64,000 nt of DNA from contig NZ_AP024861.1 of NCBI RefSeq assembly GCF_024346755.1, positions 1,364,001 through 1,428,000 on the forward strand, written 5' to 3'. The position numbers were made by a program, and so were the translations under genes. This DNA is from Vibrio aerogenes. Its GTDB lineage: Bacteria; Pseudomonadota; Gammaproteobacteria; Enterobacterales; Vibrionaceae. Positions 40,199-47,997 of this stretch are shown in pieces (position 1 is the stretch's first letter; every line of letters begins with the position of its first letter). The notes under the pieces are model-generated. The model saw only the letters and a program-made list of their open reading frames with translations, ran no database searches and was not told the origin of the DNA.

Positions 40199-40260
40199 GT
40201 GCCTTAAACCCATAAGGCATACATGACCCCTGAAATCCGGGCGTATGTATGCCATTTTTC
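40199..40260 (+). terminator. Terminator with two overlapping hairpins
   Basis: GGCATACAT (40217-40225) / ATGTATGCC (40245-40253) followed by ATTTTTC is the likely terminator. An upstream hairpin, GCCTTA (40201-40206) / TAAGGC (40213-40218), shares its last two bases with the terminator's left arm, so the two cannot fully form together. Confidence 0.6.
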
Positions 40261-40285
40261 ATTGGGATGTTCTGTTCAGTCTCAA

Positions 40286-41095
40286 TCAGTTATGATCATA
40301 AAAAATAGCGACAGCTCTGACAAATCCGGCAGATGCTTTTTCAATTTTGTACGGAAAACACGACACCATAAAACCGTAAGAGGGCAGGCTATCGAGGTTA
40401 GACAGTTTCTCCATCTGCCCATAAGGTATATCGCGGCCAGCTTTATGTCCTTCCCAGACAATATCCGGGTTTTTGTCTTTGGAAAATCTTTTCCTGGTAT
40501 AGCTGAAAGGTGCATCCCAGCTCCAGGCATCTGTACCGACAATCCTGATGCCTTGTTCCAGCAAAAAGAGGGTACCCTCTCTGCCAATACCGACGCCTGA
40601 ATCGAGATATCCCGGTTGACCATATAAAGCGCCGGCACTGGTATTGACCAGCACTATGTCCAGCGGTTTCAGCTGGTAGCGGATTCTGTCCAGTTCATTC
40701 TGAATATCTTGTGCTGTCACAACATATCCATCCGGCAGGTGCCGGAAATCAAGTTTGACGCCATCCTGAAAACACCAATCCAAAGGCATTTCGTCGATAC
40801 CCCAGGCTGGTTCTCCTCCGGATGTTGAAGCATAATGCCACGGTGCATCCATATGTGTGCCGCTATGTGTTGTCAGCTGCATATCTTCTGCCGCCCAGCC
40901 TTCCTGACCGGGCAGATCATCAGCCTCCAGCCCGGGAAATATGCTTAACAGACCCGATAAGCCCTGTTGGTGATCGGAGTATTTGATTTTTGGTAAGAGT
41001 GGTGGGGGATCGGTATAAGGGTTGTTGCTTAAGCTTACCGATAAATCGACAATTCTTCGCTTGGGTGACGGAATTGTCTCAACAGGCTTACTCAT
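40286..41095 (-). CDS. Cyclase-family (kynurenine formamidase-like) metal hydrolase
   Basis: A 269-residue protein of the cyclase family (PF04199). The metal-binding signature is HSGTHMDAPWHY (HxGTHxDxPxH, about residues 79-90); IVGTDAWSWDAPF is a further conserved block. Family members include kynurenine formamidase and isatin hydrolase, which open ring or N-formyl compounds. ATG 41095 (MSKPVE) has an excellent GGGAGGA site and overlaps the end of the FAH-family gene by 8 bp. With that neighbour and the divergent LysR gene it suggests a small catabolic operon. Confidence 0.85.
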   Translation of the reverse strand: MSKPVETIPSPKRRIVDLSVSLSNNPYTDPPPLLPKIKYSDHQQGLSGLLSIFPGLEADDLPGQEGWAAEDMQLTTHSGTHMDAPWHYASTSGGEPAWGIDEMPLDWCFQDGVKLDFRHLPDGYVVTAQDIQNELDRIRYQLKPLDIVLVNTSAGALYGQPGYLDSGVGIGREGTLFLLEQGIRIVGTDAWSWDAPFSYTRKRFSKDKNPDIVWEGHKAGRDIPYGQMEKLSNLDSLPSYGFMVSCFPYKIEKASAGFVRAVAIFYDHN

Positions 41096-42080
41096 GGTTC
41101 GGTCCTCCCTGTTGAATGGTTTGATTAATTGCACCAAAAAGACTTTCACCGCTCTGATTGAATGCTTCCATCCTGATGTGATCGCCGAAACGCATAAATC
41201 CGGTTTTAATTTCACCAAATTCCAGCATATCGAGTGCTCTTCGTTCTGCGATGCAGGAAGAACCTTTCAGTGAGTCAATATTTGAAACAGTACCTGAACC
41301 GATAATGGTTCCCGCACTGAGTGTCCGGTTAAATGCTGCGTGCGCAATCAACCTGCCAAAGTTAAAGTCCATTTCCGAGCCGTTTGCATCACCAAACCAT
41401 TGCTTGTTCCATTCAATATGAAGTGGCAGGCAGACTTTACCATCTTTCCATGCATCTCCCAGCTCATCAGGGGTAACGACCACCGGAGCGAAACTGGAGG
41501 AAGGCTTTGCATGCATAAAACCAAAACCACTTTGCATCTCCTGCCCGATGTACTTTCTCAGACTGACATCATTCACAAGGCCGATTAAACGGATCGCTGA
41601 TAAGGCTTTTTCAGCATCACAACCCATCGGGACTTCATCAAGGAACACCGCAAACTCTCCCTCAAAGTCAATATCATGACTTTCACCGGGCAGATAAACA
41701 GGTTCTTCAGGTCCTATAAATGCGTCTGAGGCACCCTGATACATGAGCGGAACCGTATAGTAGTTCTCCTGGGGTGGCAGGTTGAATGCTTTTTGCAGTA
41801 AAACACCATGATTGAGAAAAGCTGAGCCATCGCACCACTGATAAGCCCTTGGCAGTGGAGCCATCGCTTTTGCCGGTTCAAATACGGAAGATGTTTCAAT
41901 CTCTTTTCTGCAGAGCTGTTGATATAGAATTTCCAGTTCCGGTGCTATGTCTGACCAGTTTTCCAGCAGATATTGCATCGTTGGTGCGACATGATCGAGC
42001 CTGGTTTGTTGGGTCAGATCTCTGGAAACTAACACTAACTGGCCATCTCGTGCCCCATTATTTAATGTTGCGAATTTCAT
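41088..42080 (-). CDS. Fumarylacetoacetate hydrolase-family protein
   Basis: A 330-residue FAH-fold hydrolase. The metal site is seen in DIDFEGEFAVFLDE (Glu pair, about residues 137-150) and the Asp of GLVNDVSLRKY. The N-terminal domain (about 1-75) and GTVSNIDSL near 265 resemble full-length bacterial FAA hydrolases of the tyrosine/aromatic pathway rather than the short decarboxylase type. It cleaves carbon-carbon bonds in acylpyruvate-type compounds. First gene of the two-gene operon divergent from the LysR gene. Confidence 0.87.
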   Translation of the reverse strand: MKFATLNNGARDGQLVLVSRDLTQQTRLDHVAPTMQYLLENWSDIAPELEILYQQLCRKEIETSSVFEPAKAMAPLPRAYQWCDGSAFLNHGVLLQKAFNLPPQENYYTVPLMYQGASDAFIGPEEPVYLPGESHDIDFEGEFAVFLDEVPMGCDAEKALSAIRLIGLVNDVSLRKYIGQEMQSGFGFMHAKPSSSFAPVVVTPDELGDAWKDGKVCLPLHIEWNKQWFGDANGSEMDFNFGRLIAHAAFNRTLSAGTIIGSGTVSNIDSLKGSSCIAERRALDMLEFGEIKTGFMRFGDHIRMEAFNQSGESLFGAINQTIQQGGPNHE

Positions 42081-42220
42081 CTTTTTCTCCTGTCAACAGT
42101 TCAGAGACCGGCATTGACTGGAGGAGGTGTGTCAATCCGGTGATCTGACTGTATTCAAACGGGTATCATGTGTGATAATAAGCAGCTGCTACAGAGATAA
42201 AAAATCGAGATTGACGATAT

Positions 42221-42246
42221 GAGGTATCATCCTTTTCTGATACCTC
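42221..42246. promoter_or_regulatory. LysR-type operator or leader palindrome
   Basis: GAGGTATCA (42221-42229) / TGATACCTC (42238-42246), a perfect 9-bp inverted repeat with an 8-bp spacer, containing the LTTR pattern ATCA-N8-TGAT. It sits 16 bp ahead of the LysR start and between the two divergent units. Confidence 0.7.
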
Positions 42247-42262
42247 TGATTAAAGGTAGGTT

Positions 42263-43225
42263 ATGCGCTTTCATCATTTAGATTTGAATCTGCTGGTGGC
42301 TCTGGATGCGATACTGACAGAAAAAAATGTCACCAGAGCAGCCGGGAGACTGAATGTCAGCCAGTCTGCTGCCAGCGGCCTGCTGGCAAGACTGCGCAAT
42401 TATTTTGAGGATGATCTGCTGGTGCAAAGCGGGCGTAAAATGAGATTGACGCCTATGGCTCACGCTTTGGAAATTCCTCTCAAACGGATCTTGCTGGATA
42501 TCCAGTCGAATATCGTGAATGTCGGCGAATTTGAACCCGCGACATCAACCCGGCATTTTAAAATCATGGCATCAGACTATGCTGTTTCGGTTTTAGTTGG
42601 CCCGTTACTGCGTAAAGTGCATGCTTTGGCGCCGAACATGACATTTGACCTGCTACCGTCTGTCAAACTTTATCAGGATGTATTAACCCGGAGTGATATC
42701 GATTTTCTGATTCAGCCAGATATTTTTATGTCAGGTCATCATCCCCGCCAGTGGTTGTTTAATGATTCTTATTGTTGTGTTGTATGGCGGGATAATCCGT
42801 TAGTCAAAGATACAATGGATATGGAAACCTACATGAAGTTAGGGCATTTATCTGTAAATCTGGGGGAAGAAAGGGCACCGAGCTTTGATGAAACATTTAT
42901 TCAACAGATCTCTTCCCATCGCCGGGTTGAAGTCTCCACCAGTCATTTTAATGCTTTACCCTACCTCCTGATTGGCACAAACCGGGTTGCTGTGATGCCC
43001 CGGCGTTTAGCCAATCTGTATGTACAGGCAATGCCGCTGAAGTTATTGGAAGTGCCGAAGAAGATTCCTGAGTTGAGTGAATACATACAGTGGAATCATG
43101 TTCTCGACGTTGATCCGGCACATCACTGGTTCCGGCGGATTTGCATTGCGGAATCCGGGGCTGCTCATCACCAGCCAGAACCGGGACCGGGTTCAATATC
43201 CGCCGATGTTGATGGATTATCCTGA
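42263..43225 (+). CDS. LysR-family transcriptional regulator
   Basis: A 320-residue LTTR. The N-terminal winged helix is clear (LNLLVALDAILTEKNVTRAA and LNVSQSAASGLLARLRNYFEDDLLV, residues 6-55), in the NodD/NahR-like subgroup, followed by a periplasmic-binding-protein-like effector domain (about 90-300). It probably controls the divergent FAH and cyclase-family genes; the inducer is unknown. GGTAGGTT precedes the ATG. Confidence 0.9.
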   Translation: MRFHHLDLNLLVALDAILTEKNVTRAAGRLNVSQSAASGLLARLRNYFEDDLLVQSGRKMRLTPMAHALEIPLKRILLDIQSNIVNVGEFEPATSTRHFKIMASDYAVSVLVGPLLRKVHALAPNMTFDLLPSVKLYQDVLTRSDIDFLIQPDIFMSGHHPRQWLFNDSYCCVVWRDNPLVKDTMDMETYMKLGHLSVNLGEERAPSFDETFIQQISSHRRVEVSTSHFNALPYLLIGTNRVAVMPRRLANLYVQAMPLKLLEVPKKIPELSEYIQWNHVLDVDPAHHWFRRICIAESGAAHHQPEPGPGSISADVDGLS

Positions 43226-43316
43226 AGGGCTGAAAAGGCCGGATATTTAACTTGATTTTGTTCTGAACTTTACATTGCCTTGTTATCCTCCTGAGTTCAT
43301 AGAAAGTGAGGGTGTG

Positions 43317-44288
43317 ATGGTGAAAAAAATATCAATTGTGATTCCTTGTTTTAATGAAAGTGAAGTCATTGATTACACAGTAAAGGAACTCATGTCGTTT
43401 TGCCGCAGGGTCAGTCAGTATTCATATGAGCTGATTTTTGTAAATGATGGCAGCAGTGACGATACTGAGGAAAAACTGAATAAATATAGTCATCAGTACC
43501 AAGCTGTCCGCATCCTTTCTTTTTCACGTAATTTTGGACATCAGCAGGCTGTGACTGCTGGTATTGATGCCAGCACCGGAGATGCAATTGTTTTAATCGA
43601 TGCAGATTTGCAGGACCCGCCTGAAGTGATCGAGCAGATGCTTGAAAAATGGGAATCCGGATATGATGTTGTGTACGGTACAAGAATTCAGCGTGCAGGG
43701 GAGTCCTTATTTAAGCGTATATCTGCCCGCTGGTTTTACCGGTTGCTGAACCGGATGTCGGAGGTGCCGATTCCGCTGGATACAGGTGACTTTCGCCTGA
43801 TGGACCGACAAGTGGTCGATCAGTTAATTGCAATGCCTGAGAAAGCGCGGTTTATCCGCGGGATGGTAAGCTGGATTGGCTTTAATCAGACGTCCGTCTT
43901 ATATGAACGTTCTCCCAGACTTGCCGGTGAATCGAAATACCCTCTGGTTAAAATGCTCAGGTTTGCACTGGATGGTATTTTGTCTTTTTCGGTTAAACCA
44001 CTCAAACTTTCTATTGCACTGGGCTTTCTCAGTTCAGGGGTTGCTTTTTTAATGCTGATGTATTCTGTCTACATCCGCTTGTTTACTAATCAGTGGGTTT
44101 CAGGCTGGACTTCTGTGGTGGTGTCTGTGTTATTTATGGGGGGCATTCAGCTGATTTCCGTCGGTATTTTAGGCGAGTACGTGGCCCGGATTTATAATGA
44201 ATCGAAAGGACGGCCTCTGTATATTCTTAAGAAGAGTAAAGCCAGTGAATCAACAGAACATGTTGTCTCAGCTGAATCAGCTGACTGA
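43317..44288 (+). CDS. GtrB-like bactoprenol glycosyltransferase (GT2)
   Basis: A 323-residue family 2 glycosyltransferase with a cytoplasmic catalytic domain (about residues 1-230) and two C-terminal membrane helices (about 232-255 and 267-290). Motifs: VIPCFNESEV, FVNDGSSDDTE, DADLQDPPE (metal-binding Asp) and ARFIRGMVSWIG. This is the GtrB/dolichyl-phosphate-sugar synthase type, which loads a sugar on undecaprenyl phosphate. ATG 43317 follows GAGGG. The next gene overlaps it and supplies the flippase and transferase parts. Confidence 0.9.
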   Translation: MVKKISIVIPCFNESEVIDYTVKELMSFCRRVSQYSYELIFVNDGSSDDTEEKLNKYSHQYQAVRILSFSRNFGHQQAVTAGIDASTGDAIVLIDADLQDPPEVIEQMLEKWESGYDVVYGTRIQRAGESLFKRISARWFYRLLNRMSEVPIPLDTGDFRLMDRQVVDQLIAMPEKARFIRGMVSWIGFNQTSVLYERSPRLAGESKYPLVKMLRFALDGILSFSVKPLKLSIALGFLSSGVAFLMLMYSVYIRLFTNQWVSGWTSVVVSVLFMGGIQLISVGILGEYVARIYNESKGRPLYILKKSKASESTEHVVSAESAD

Positions 44289-46038
44289 ATTCATCTCCGG
44301 ACGGAAGGTACGTTTTTTGATTGCGGGCGTCATGAATACATTATTTTCGTATCTGGTGTTTATTCTGTTGTACTGGCTGTTCCCGAACTATATTTCAGCT
44401 TCTGTCATCTCATATCTGGCAGGCATGATGATGAGTTTCTTTCTGAACAGAAACTTTGTGTTTCAGGCCACCGCTCAGAGAGGGCAACTACCGGGATTTA
44501 TTTTAGTCAATATGGCAGCACTTGGCTGCTCCGTCGTGGCATTACATCTGCAGGTTCAGCTGCTTTATTTGCCGGTGTATGTTGCTCAGGTGATTGCAAC
44601 AGGTGTATCAATGTTGATCAATTTTGGGGGATACAAGATGGTTTTTACCCGTCAAATGTCATTCATGCACTGGTGGCATACATGGAAACATGATGATAAA
44701 CCGGTCAGCGGTCCTTTCATTATTCAACTCTTGGTCATGTGCGCTGTTTTTGTGGTCACGGTGCTTAATATCCGTGAGTCTATGCTCGAAAATGTCGCAC
44801 ATGATGCATTACCTTATATGGAACATTATGTCGGTAAATTCACTTCGGAAGGCCGGTGGATCAACTTCTTATTGTTCGATGGATTACGTCAGGTTCCCCA
44901 AGTCATCGCTGTTTCACTTTGTTCAGCTTTTGTGGGTATTTTTGGTTATCAGATAGCCGCCGGAATGAAGCAGCCTCCCTGGCTGGCATTTTGTTTTTGT
45001 CTGGCAATGGTTAACATTCCTTACTTTACCATGTTATTTAAGTGGCCGATGACGCTCTTGCCCGGGACTTTTCTGTTGGCTGTATTTGCATGTCTGAAAG
45101 ATAAATACAGCCGGTCTGTATTATTTATTGTCTCCGGGATCCTGTTTTTCGCTTCTTATCCTGCATTCTATTTTTTGATGCCGTTATTATTTATTCACCA
45201 GCTGAGTCAGGAGAGCTACCGGAGTCTGACGAAATTTCTGATTGTCTGGATTCTTGGTTATGTGCTGGGATACCTTGTGGCTCAGGGGAGTGTATATCTT
45301 TATACACTCATCGCTCATGGTGACCCCCGGTGGATCGAATTTGCCCGGTGGCGTAAATCAACACCAACCACAGATTTGAACTCATTACTGGCAAATATGA
45401 TAAAAAGTGCCGGTAATTTTGAGCGCAATGCACTTTATCTGGCCAGGTTAAGCCCATTATTTTTTATTCCGGTTGCCTTTGTTTTTTGCCGGGCATTGAT
45501 AAAACAGACCAGATATACCCTGATAGTTTTATTGGTTATTTTTTCGCTGTATGCCAGTGTGATTGCATTAGGCGTGAAAGTTCCGCTCCGCTCAGGTGTC
45601 ACATTGCCCGCGGGGATGCTGATGATGACACTGCTTGTCTCTCATCAATGGGAAAGACTCTGCCTGATTCTGTTACTTTTTATACCGTTTTCCTGGCAGA
45701 TGCACATTTATAACACGGGTTATAATGATAAACGTATTCTGGTTGCCGGTATGTTGGAAGCCGGAGACCCACAGGGATATCTGAAGCAGTCAGACCGGTT
45801 TCACCAGGTCGTTTTAAGCCTGGATGAGACTGCAAGTAGTCAGTATTTTTATGATTTGACACAGTCGAAAGCGTTTAAAAATATTTCTTATCTTCGCTCT
45901 CATTACATTCAGCCTTATCTTTATCAGTATGGCTGGCAAAAAGCTGATATTGTTGTGAATAAAGTAAAACATACCGTAATCCGGGGAGAAGCTGATATCC
46001 GGATTAAAGATCAGACCATTTATCTGTCCATCAGGTAA
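44245..46038 (+). CDS. GtrA flippase fused to a GtrC-like membrane glycosyltransferase
   Basis: A 597-residue membrane protein. Residues about 15-135 are a four-helix GtrA domain (VRFLIAGVMNTLFSYLVFIL, FFLNRNFVF and MLINFGGYKMVFTR); the rest is a GT-C-like protein with about nine further helices and a periplasmic loop (ARWRKSTPTTDLN), like O-antigen glucosyltransferases. The chosen start is GTG 44245, with GAAGAG at 44231-44236; it overlaps gtrB by 44 bp. ATG 44260 is an alternative. Together with GtrB it could decorate O-antigen or another surface glycan with a sugar side branch. Confidence 0.8.
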   Translation: MNQQNMLSQLNQLTEFISGRKVRFLIAGVMNTLFSYLVFILLYWLFPNYISASVISYLAGMMMSFFLNRNFVFQATAQRGQLPGFILVNMAALGCSVVALHLQVQLLYLPVYVAQVIATGVSMLINFGGYKMVFTRQMSFMHWWHTWKHDDKPVSGPFIIQLLVMCAVFVVTVLNIRESMLENVAHDALPYMEHYVGKFTSEGRWINFLLFDGLRQVPQVIAVSLCSAFVGIFGYQIAAGMKQPPWLAFCFCLAMVNIPYFTMLFKWPMTLLPGTFLLAVFACLKDKYSRSVLFIVSGILFFASYPAFYFLMPLLFIHQLSQESYRSLTKFLIVWILGYVLGYLVAQGSVYLYTLIAHGDPRWIEFARWRKSTPTTDLNSLLANMIKSAGNFERNALYLARLSPLFFIPVAFVFCRALIKQTRYTLIVLLVIFSLYASVIALGVKVPLRSGVTLPAGMLMMTLLVSHQWERLCLILLLFIPFSWQMHIYNTGYNDKRILVAGMLEAGDPQGYLKQSDRFHQVVLSLDETASSQYFYDLTQSKAFKNISYLRSHYIQPYLYQYGWQKADIVVNKVKHTVIRGEADIRIKDQTIYLSIR

Positions 46039-46067
46039 ATCATTATGGTATGCAAACCGCTCAGGAA

Positions 46068-46490
46068 TTAGTGGCGTGAATGTTGTTGATACTGGTGTCG
46101 CCGGGATGCCATATCAATGACATTTGAACTGCCTTCTTTTTCTTCAAACACGGCATCATAAACCGGTTCTTCCTCTGACTCCGGGAACGCAGAGGTTTCC
46201 CGGTAAACCGGCAAATGAAATTTAAGGACTGACCGGCCAGCCATATCCAGATAGCCCTGATAGCAGTCATCACCCTGTGATGAAAACTCAAAGTAATAAC
46301 GCTTATAAATGAGCCAGCGTTTTTTACCGGAATGAATTTTGTGTTGAAAAGAGACACTGACTAACTGTAAGTTCAGCTGACTGCATTTTTTCTCAATCGC
46401 TGATCGGGCAAATTCAACCTGTTGCCTGTGCCGCCAAAACAGAAAGCATCCGAATGCAGTGACCAGAATCATAATTAAATTGACAAACAT
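46068..46490 (-). CDS. DUF3301 family membrane-anchored protein
   Basis: A 140-residue protein with one N-terminal membrane segment (about residues 3-18), then a stretch typical of DUF3301: FWRHRQQVEFARSAIEKKCSQ, LQLVSVSF and RRYYFEFSSQGDDCYQGYLDM-like sequence. The last 50 residues are acidic and less conserved, ending in basic and histidine residues. Function unknown. It is convergent with the GtrA-GtrC gene (29 bp apart). Confidence 0.75.
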   Translation of the reverse strand: MFVNLIMILVTAFGCFLFWRHRQQVEFARSAIEKKCSQLNLQLVSVSFQHKIHSGKKRWLIYKRYYFEFSSQGDDCYQGYLDMAGRSVLKFHLPVYRETSAFPESEEEPVYDAVFEEKEGSSNVIDMASRRHQYQQHSRH

Positions 46491-46668
46491 AACTTTCCTT
46501 TCTGACTGATATCAGGATGACAGTAGAGCGCCCATCCTTCTCGTGGAAGTCCTGAAACTAAAGAATGATAGCAGGATCACATTGTTTTCTTCATGCGTTC
46601 TGGTTGATATGGAATGAAGGTCAACAGATATGAAAACCAGCATCCTGCCGTTGCCAGAGTATATTGTC

Positions 46669-47973
46669 TTATTCATATCCGTTTTTATTCCTTTGTTCCC
46701 GTGAGCTGTAATATTGGTGACGCTCAATTGCTGCTTCAATATTTTCAACGGCTAAATCAAATGCGGTTTGTGGATCCAGCCCTTGCAGAATATCACTGAT
46801 GGCTTTTTTATAACTGGATGAAATAACCGGATAAGCAGGCGTAGCCGGGCGATATTTAGATAATTTGTCTGATACGCTGAATAAAAAGTGCCATTGTCCT
46901 GACGCGGAGTAATTTTTTGTTAAAGCCGCTGCTGCTGCAGATGTCGGTATCATTGAGGTCGCCTCAGAAATTGCCGCGATTTCTTTGTCGGACAATAAAA
47001 AATTGATAAATGCCTTTGCAGCGTCAGGATACGGGCATGATGTCGTAATTCCCCATTGCCATGAACCTGCACCAATCATGGGGCCGGCACCAAAGTCAGG
47101 TACCGGCAAAATTGCCAGATCTTTACCCAGCGCTTTACTGTATTCGTTCAATGCCCATGAACCATTATACTGAATAGCAACACGCCCGTAGAGAAACCCA
47201 TGTTTGTCATTGGGTTTTGGATTGATGTATTTTTCCCGGACCAATGAATGAATCCACTGACCAAATTCAACTGCTTTTTCTGAATTGAGAATGCCATCCA
47301 CTTCGTAATAATTATTTCTGTTAATCAGGTCGGCTCCCCAGGATAGCATCCACGGAGCCCAGGCGTATGGAATCCACTCTGTCAGGTCATTGGCCTTGAT
47401 ATCCAGTGGGTAATCATACCTGCCGGTGGCTTTGATTTTATCCATCACCTGCATGAATTCATCTTTGTCCCAGGGGTGCTCAATCGTGGGGAAACGGGCT
47501 TTGATTGCTTTCAGTAATGACTTTCTGGTAAATAAAGACAGGACCGCTTCAAACTGGCCGGCTGAATAGAGTCTGCCACGATAATATCCTTTACCTGATG
47601 GCGTAATCTTATCCAGAACATCACTCTCTATAAACTGATCTAAAGGTTGTAAAAAACCTTGCCAGGCAAAGTTCGGAATCAGCGGCTGATCCACATCGAT
47701 AATACAGGGCAAAATTTTTGCTTTGGCAGCGGCATTGATCGATTGAGTGTATGCAGCTTCATAGATATAGTCAGAGACAATTTTCCATTGGTTCTGGGAC
47801 TGGTTAAACCGTTCAATCGCAGCCTCATACGCCATCATTTCGGCTTCTCCTGCCAGATGGCGCCACAAGGTGATTTCTGTTGGATTTTTACCGAAAACCT
47901 GTGCAGGAAGGTAACTCAAAAGGATAAGTATTGTGTGTCCGAACCAGCGTTTTTCTGAATGTGATGATAACAT
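46669..47973 (-). CDS. Orphan sugar-type ABC periplasmic binding protein
   Basis: A 434-residue extracellular solute-binding protein of the MalE/UgpB cluster with a signal peptide (residues 1-28, ending AQVFG). TEITLWRHLAGEAEMMAYEAAI and GSWQWGITTSCPYPDAAKAF are typical blocks. No permease or ATPase gene is nearby; instead it follows, by 24 bp on the same strand, a Cache-GGDEF-EAL protein. It may therefore act as a ligand sensor for that protein rather than as an importer, as NspS does for MbaA in V. cholerae. Ligand unknown; a sugar is the default guess. Confidence 0.82.
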   Translation of the reverse strand: MLSSHSEKRWFGHTILILLSYLPAQVFGKNPTEITLWRHLAGEAEMMAYEAAIERFNQSQNQWKIVSDYIYEAAYTQSINAAAKAKILPCIIDVDQPLIPNFAWQGFLQPLDQFIESDVLDKITPSGKGYYRGRLYSAGQFEAVLSLFTRKSLLKAIKARFPTIEHPWDKDEFMQVMDKIKATGRYDYPLDIKANDLTEWIPYAWAPWMLSWGADLINRNNYYEVDGILNSEKAVEFGQWIHSLVREKYINPKPNDKHGFLYGRVAIQYNGSWALNEYSKALGKDLAILPVPDFGAGPMIGAGSWQWGITTSCPYPDAAKAFINFLLSDKEIAAISEATSMIPTSAAAAALTKNYSASGQWHFLFSVSDKLSKYRPATPAYPVISSSYKKAISDILQGLDPQTAFDLAVENIEAAIERHQYYSSREQRNKNGYE

Positions 47974-47997
47974 GTCTGCTTCTCCGTAATCTGAATG

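Noticed and set aside
40223..40600. Plus-strand 125-codon open frame
   Set aside because: It is antisense to the cyclase-family gene, which has a clear catalytic motif.
43317..46038. Gtr genes as part of a prophage
   Set aside because: No integrase, attachment site, tRNA or phage structural gene is found around them; base composition looks like the neighbours.
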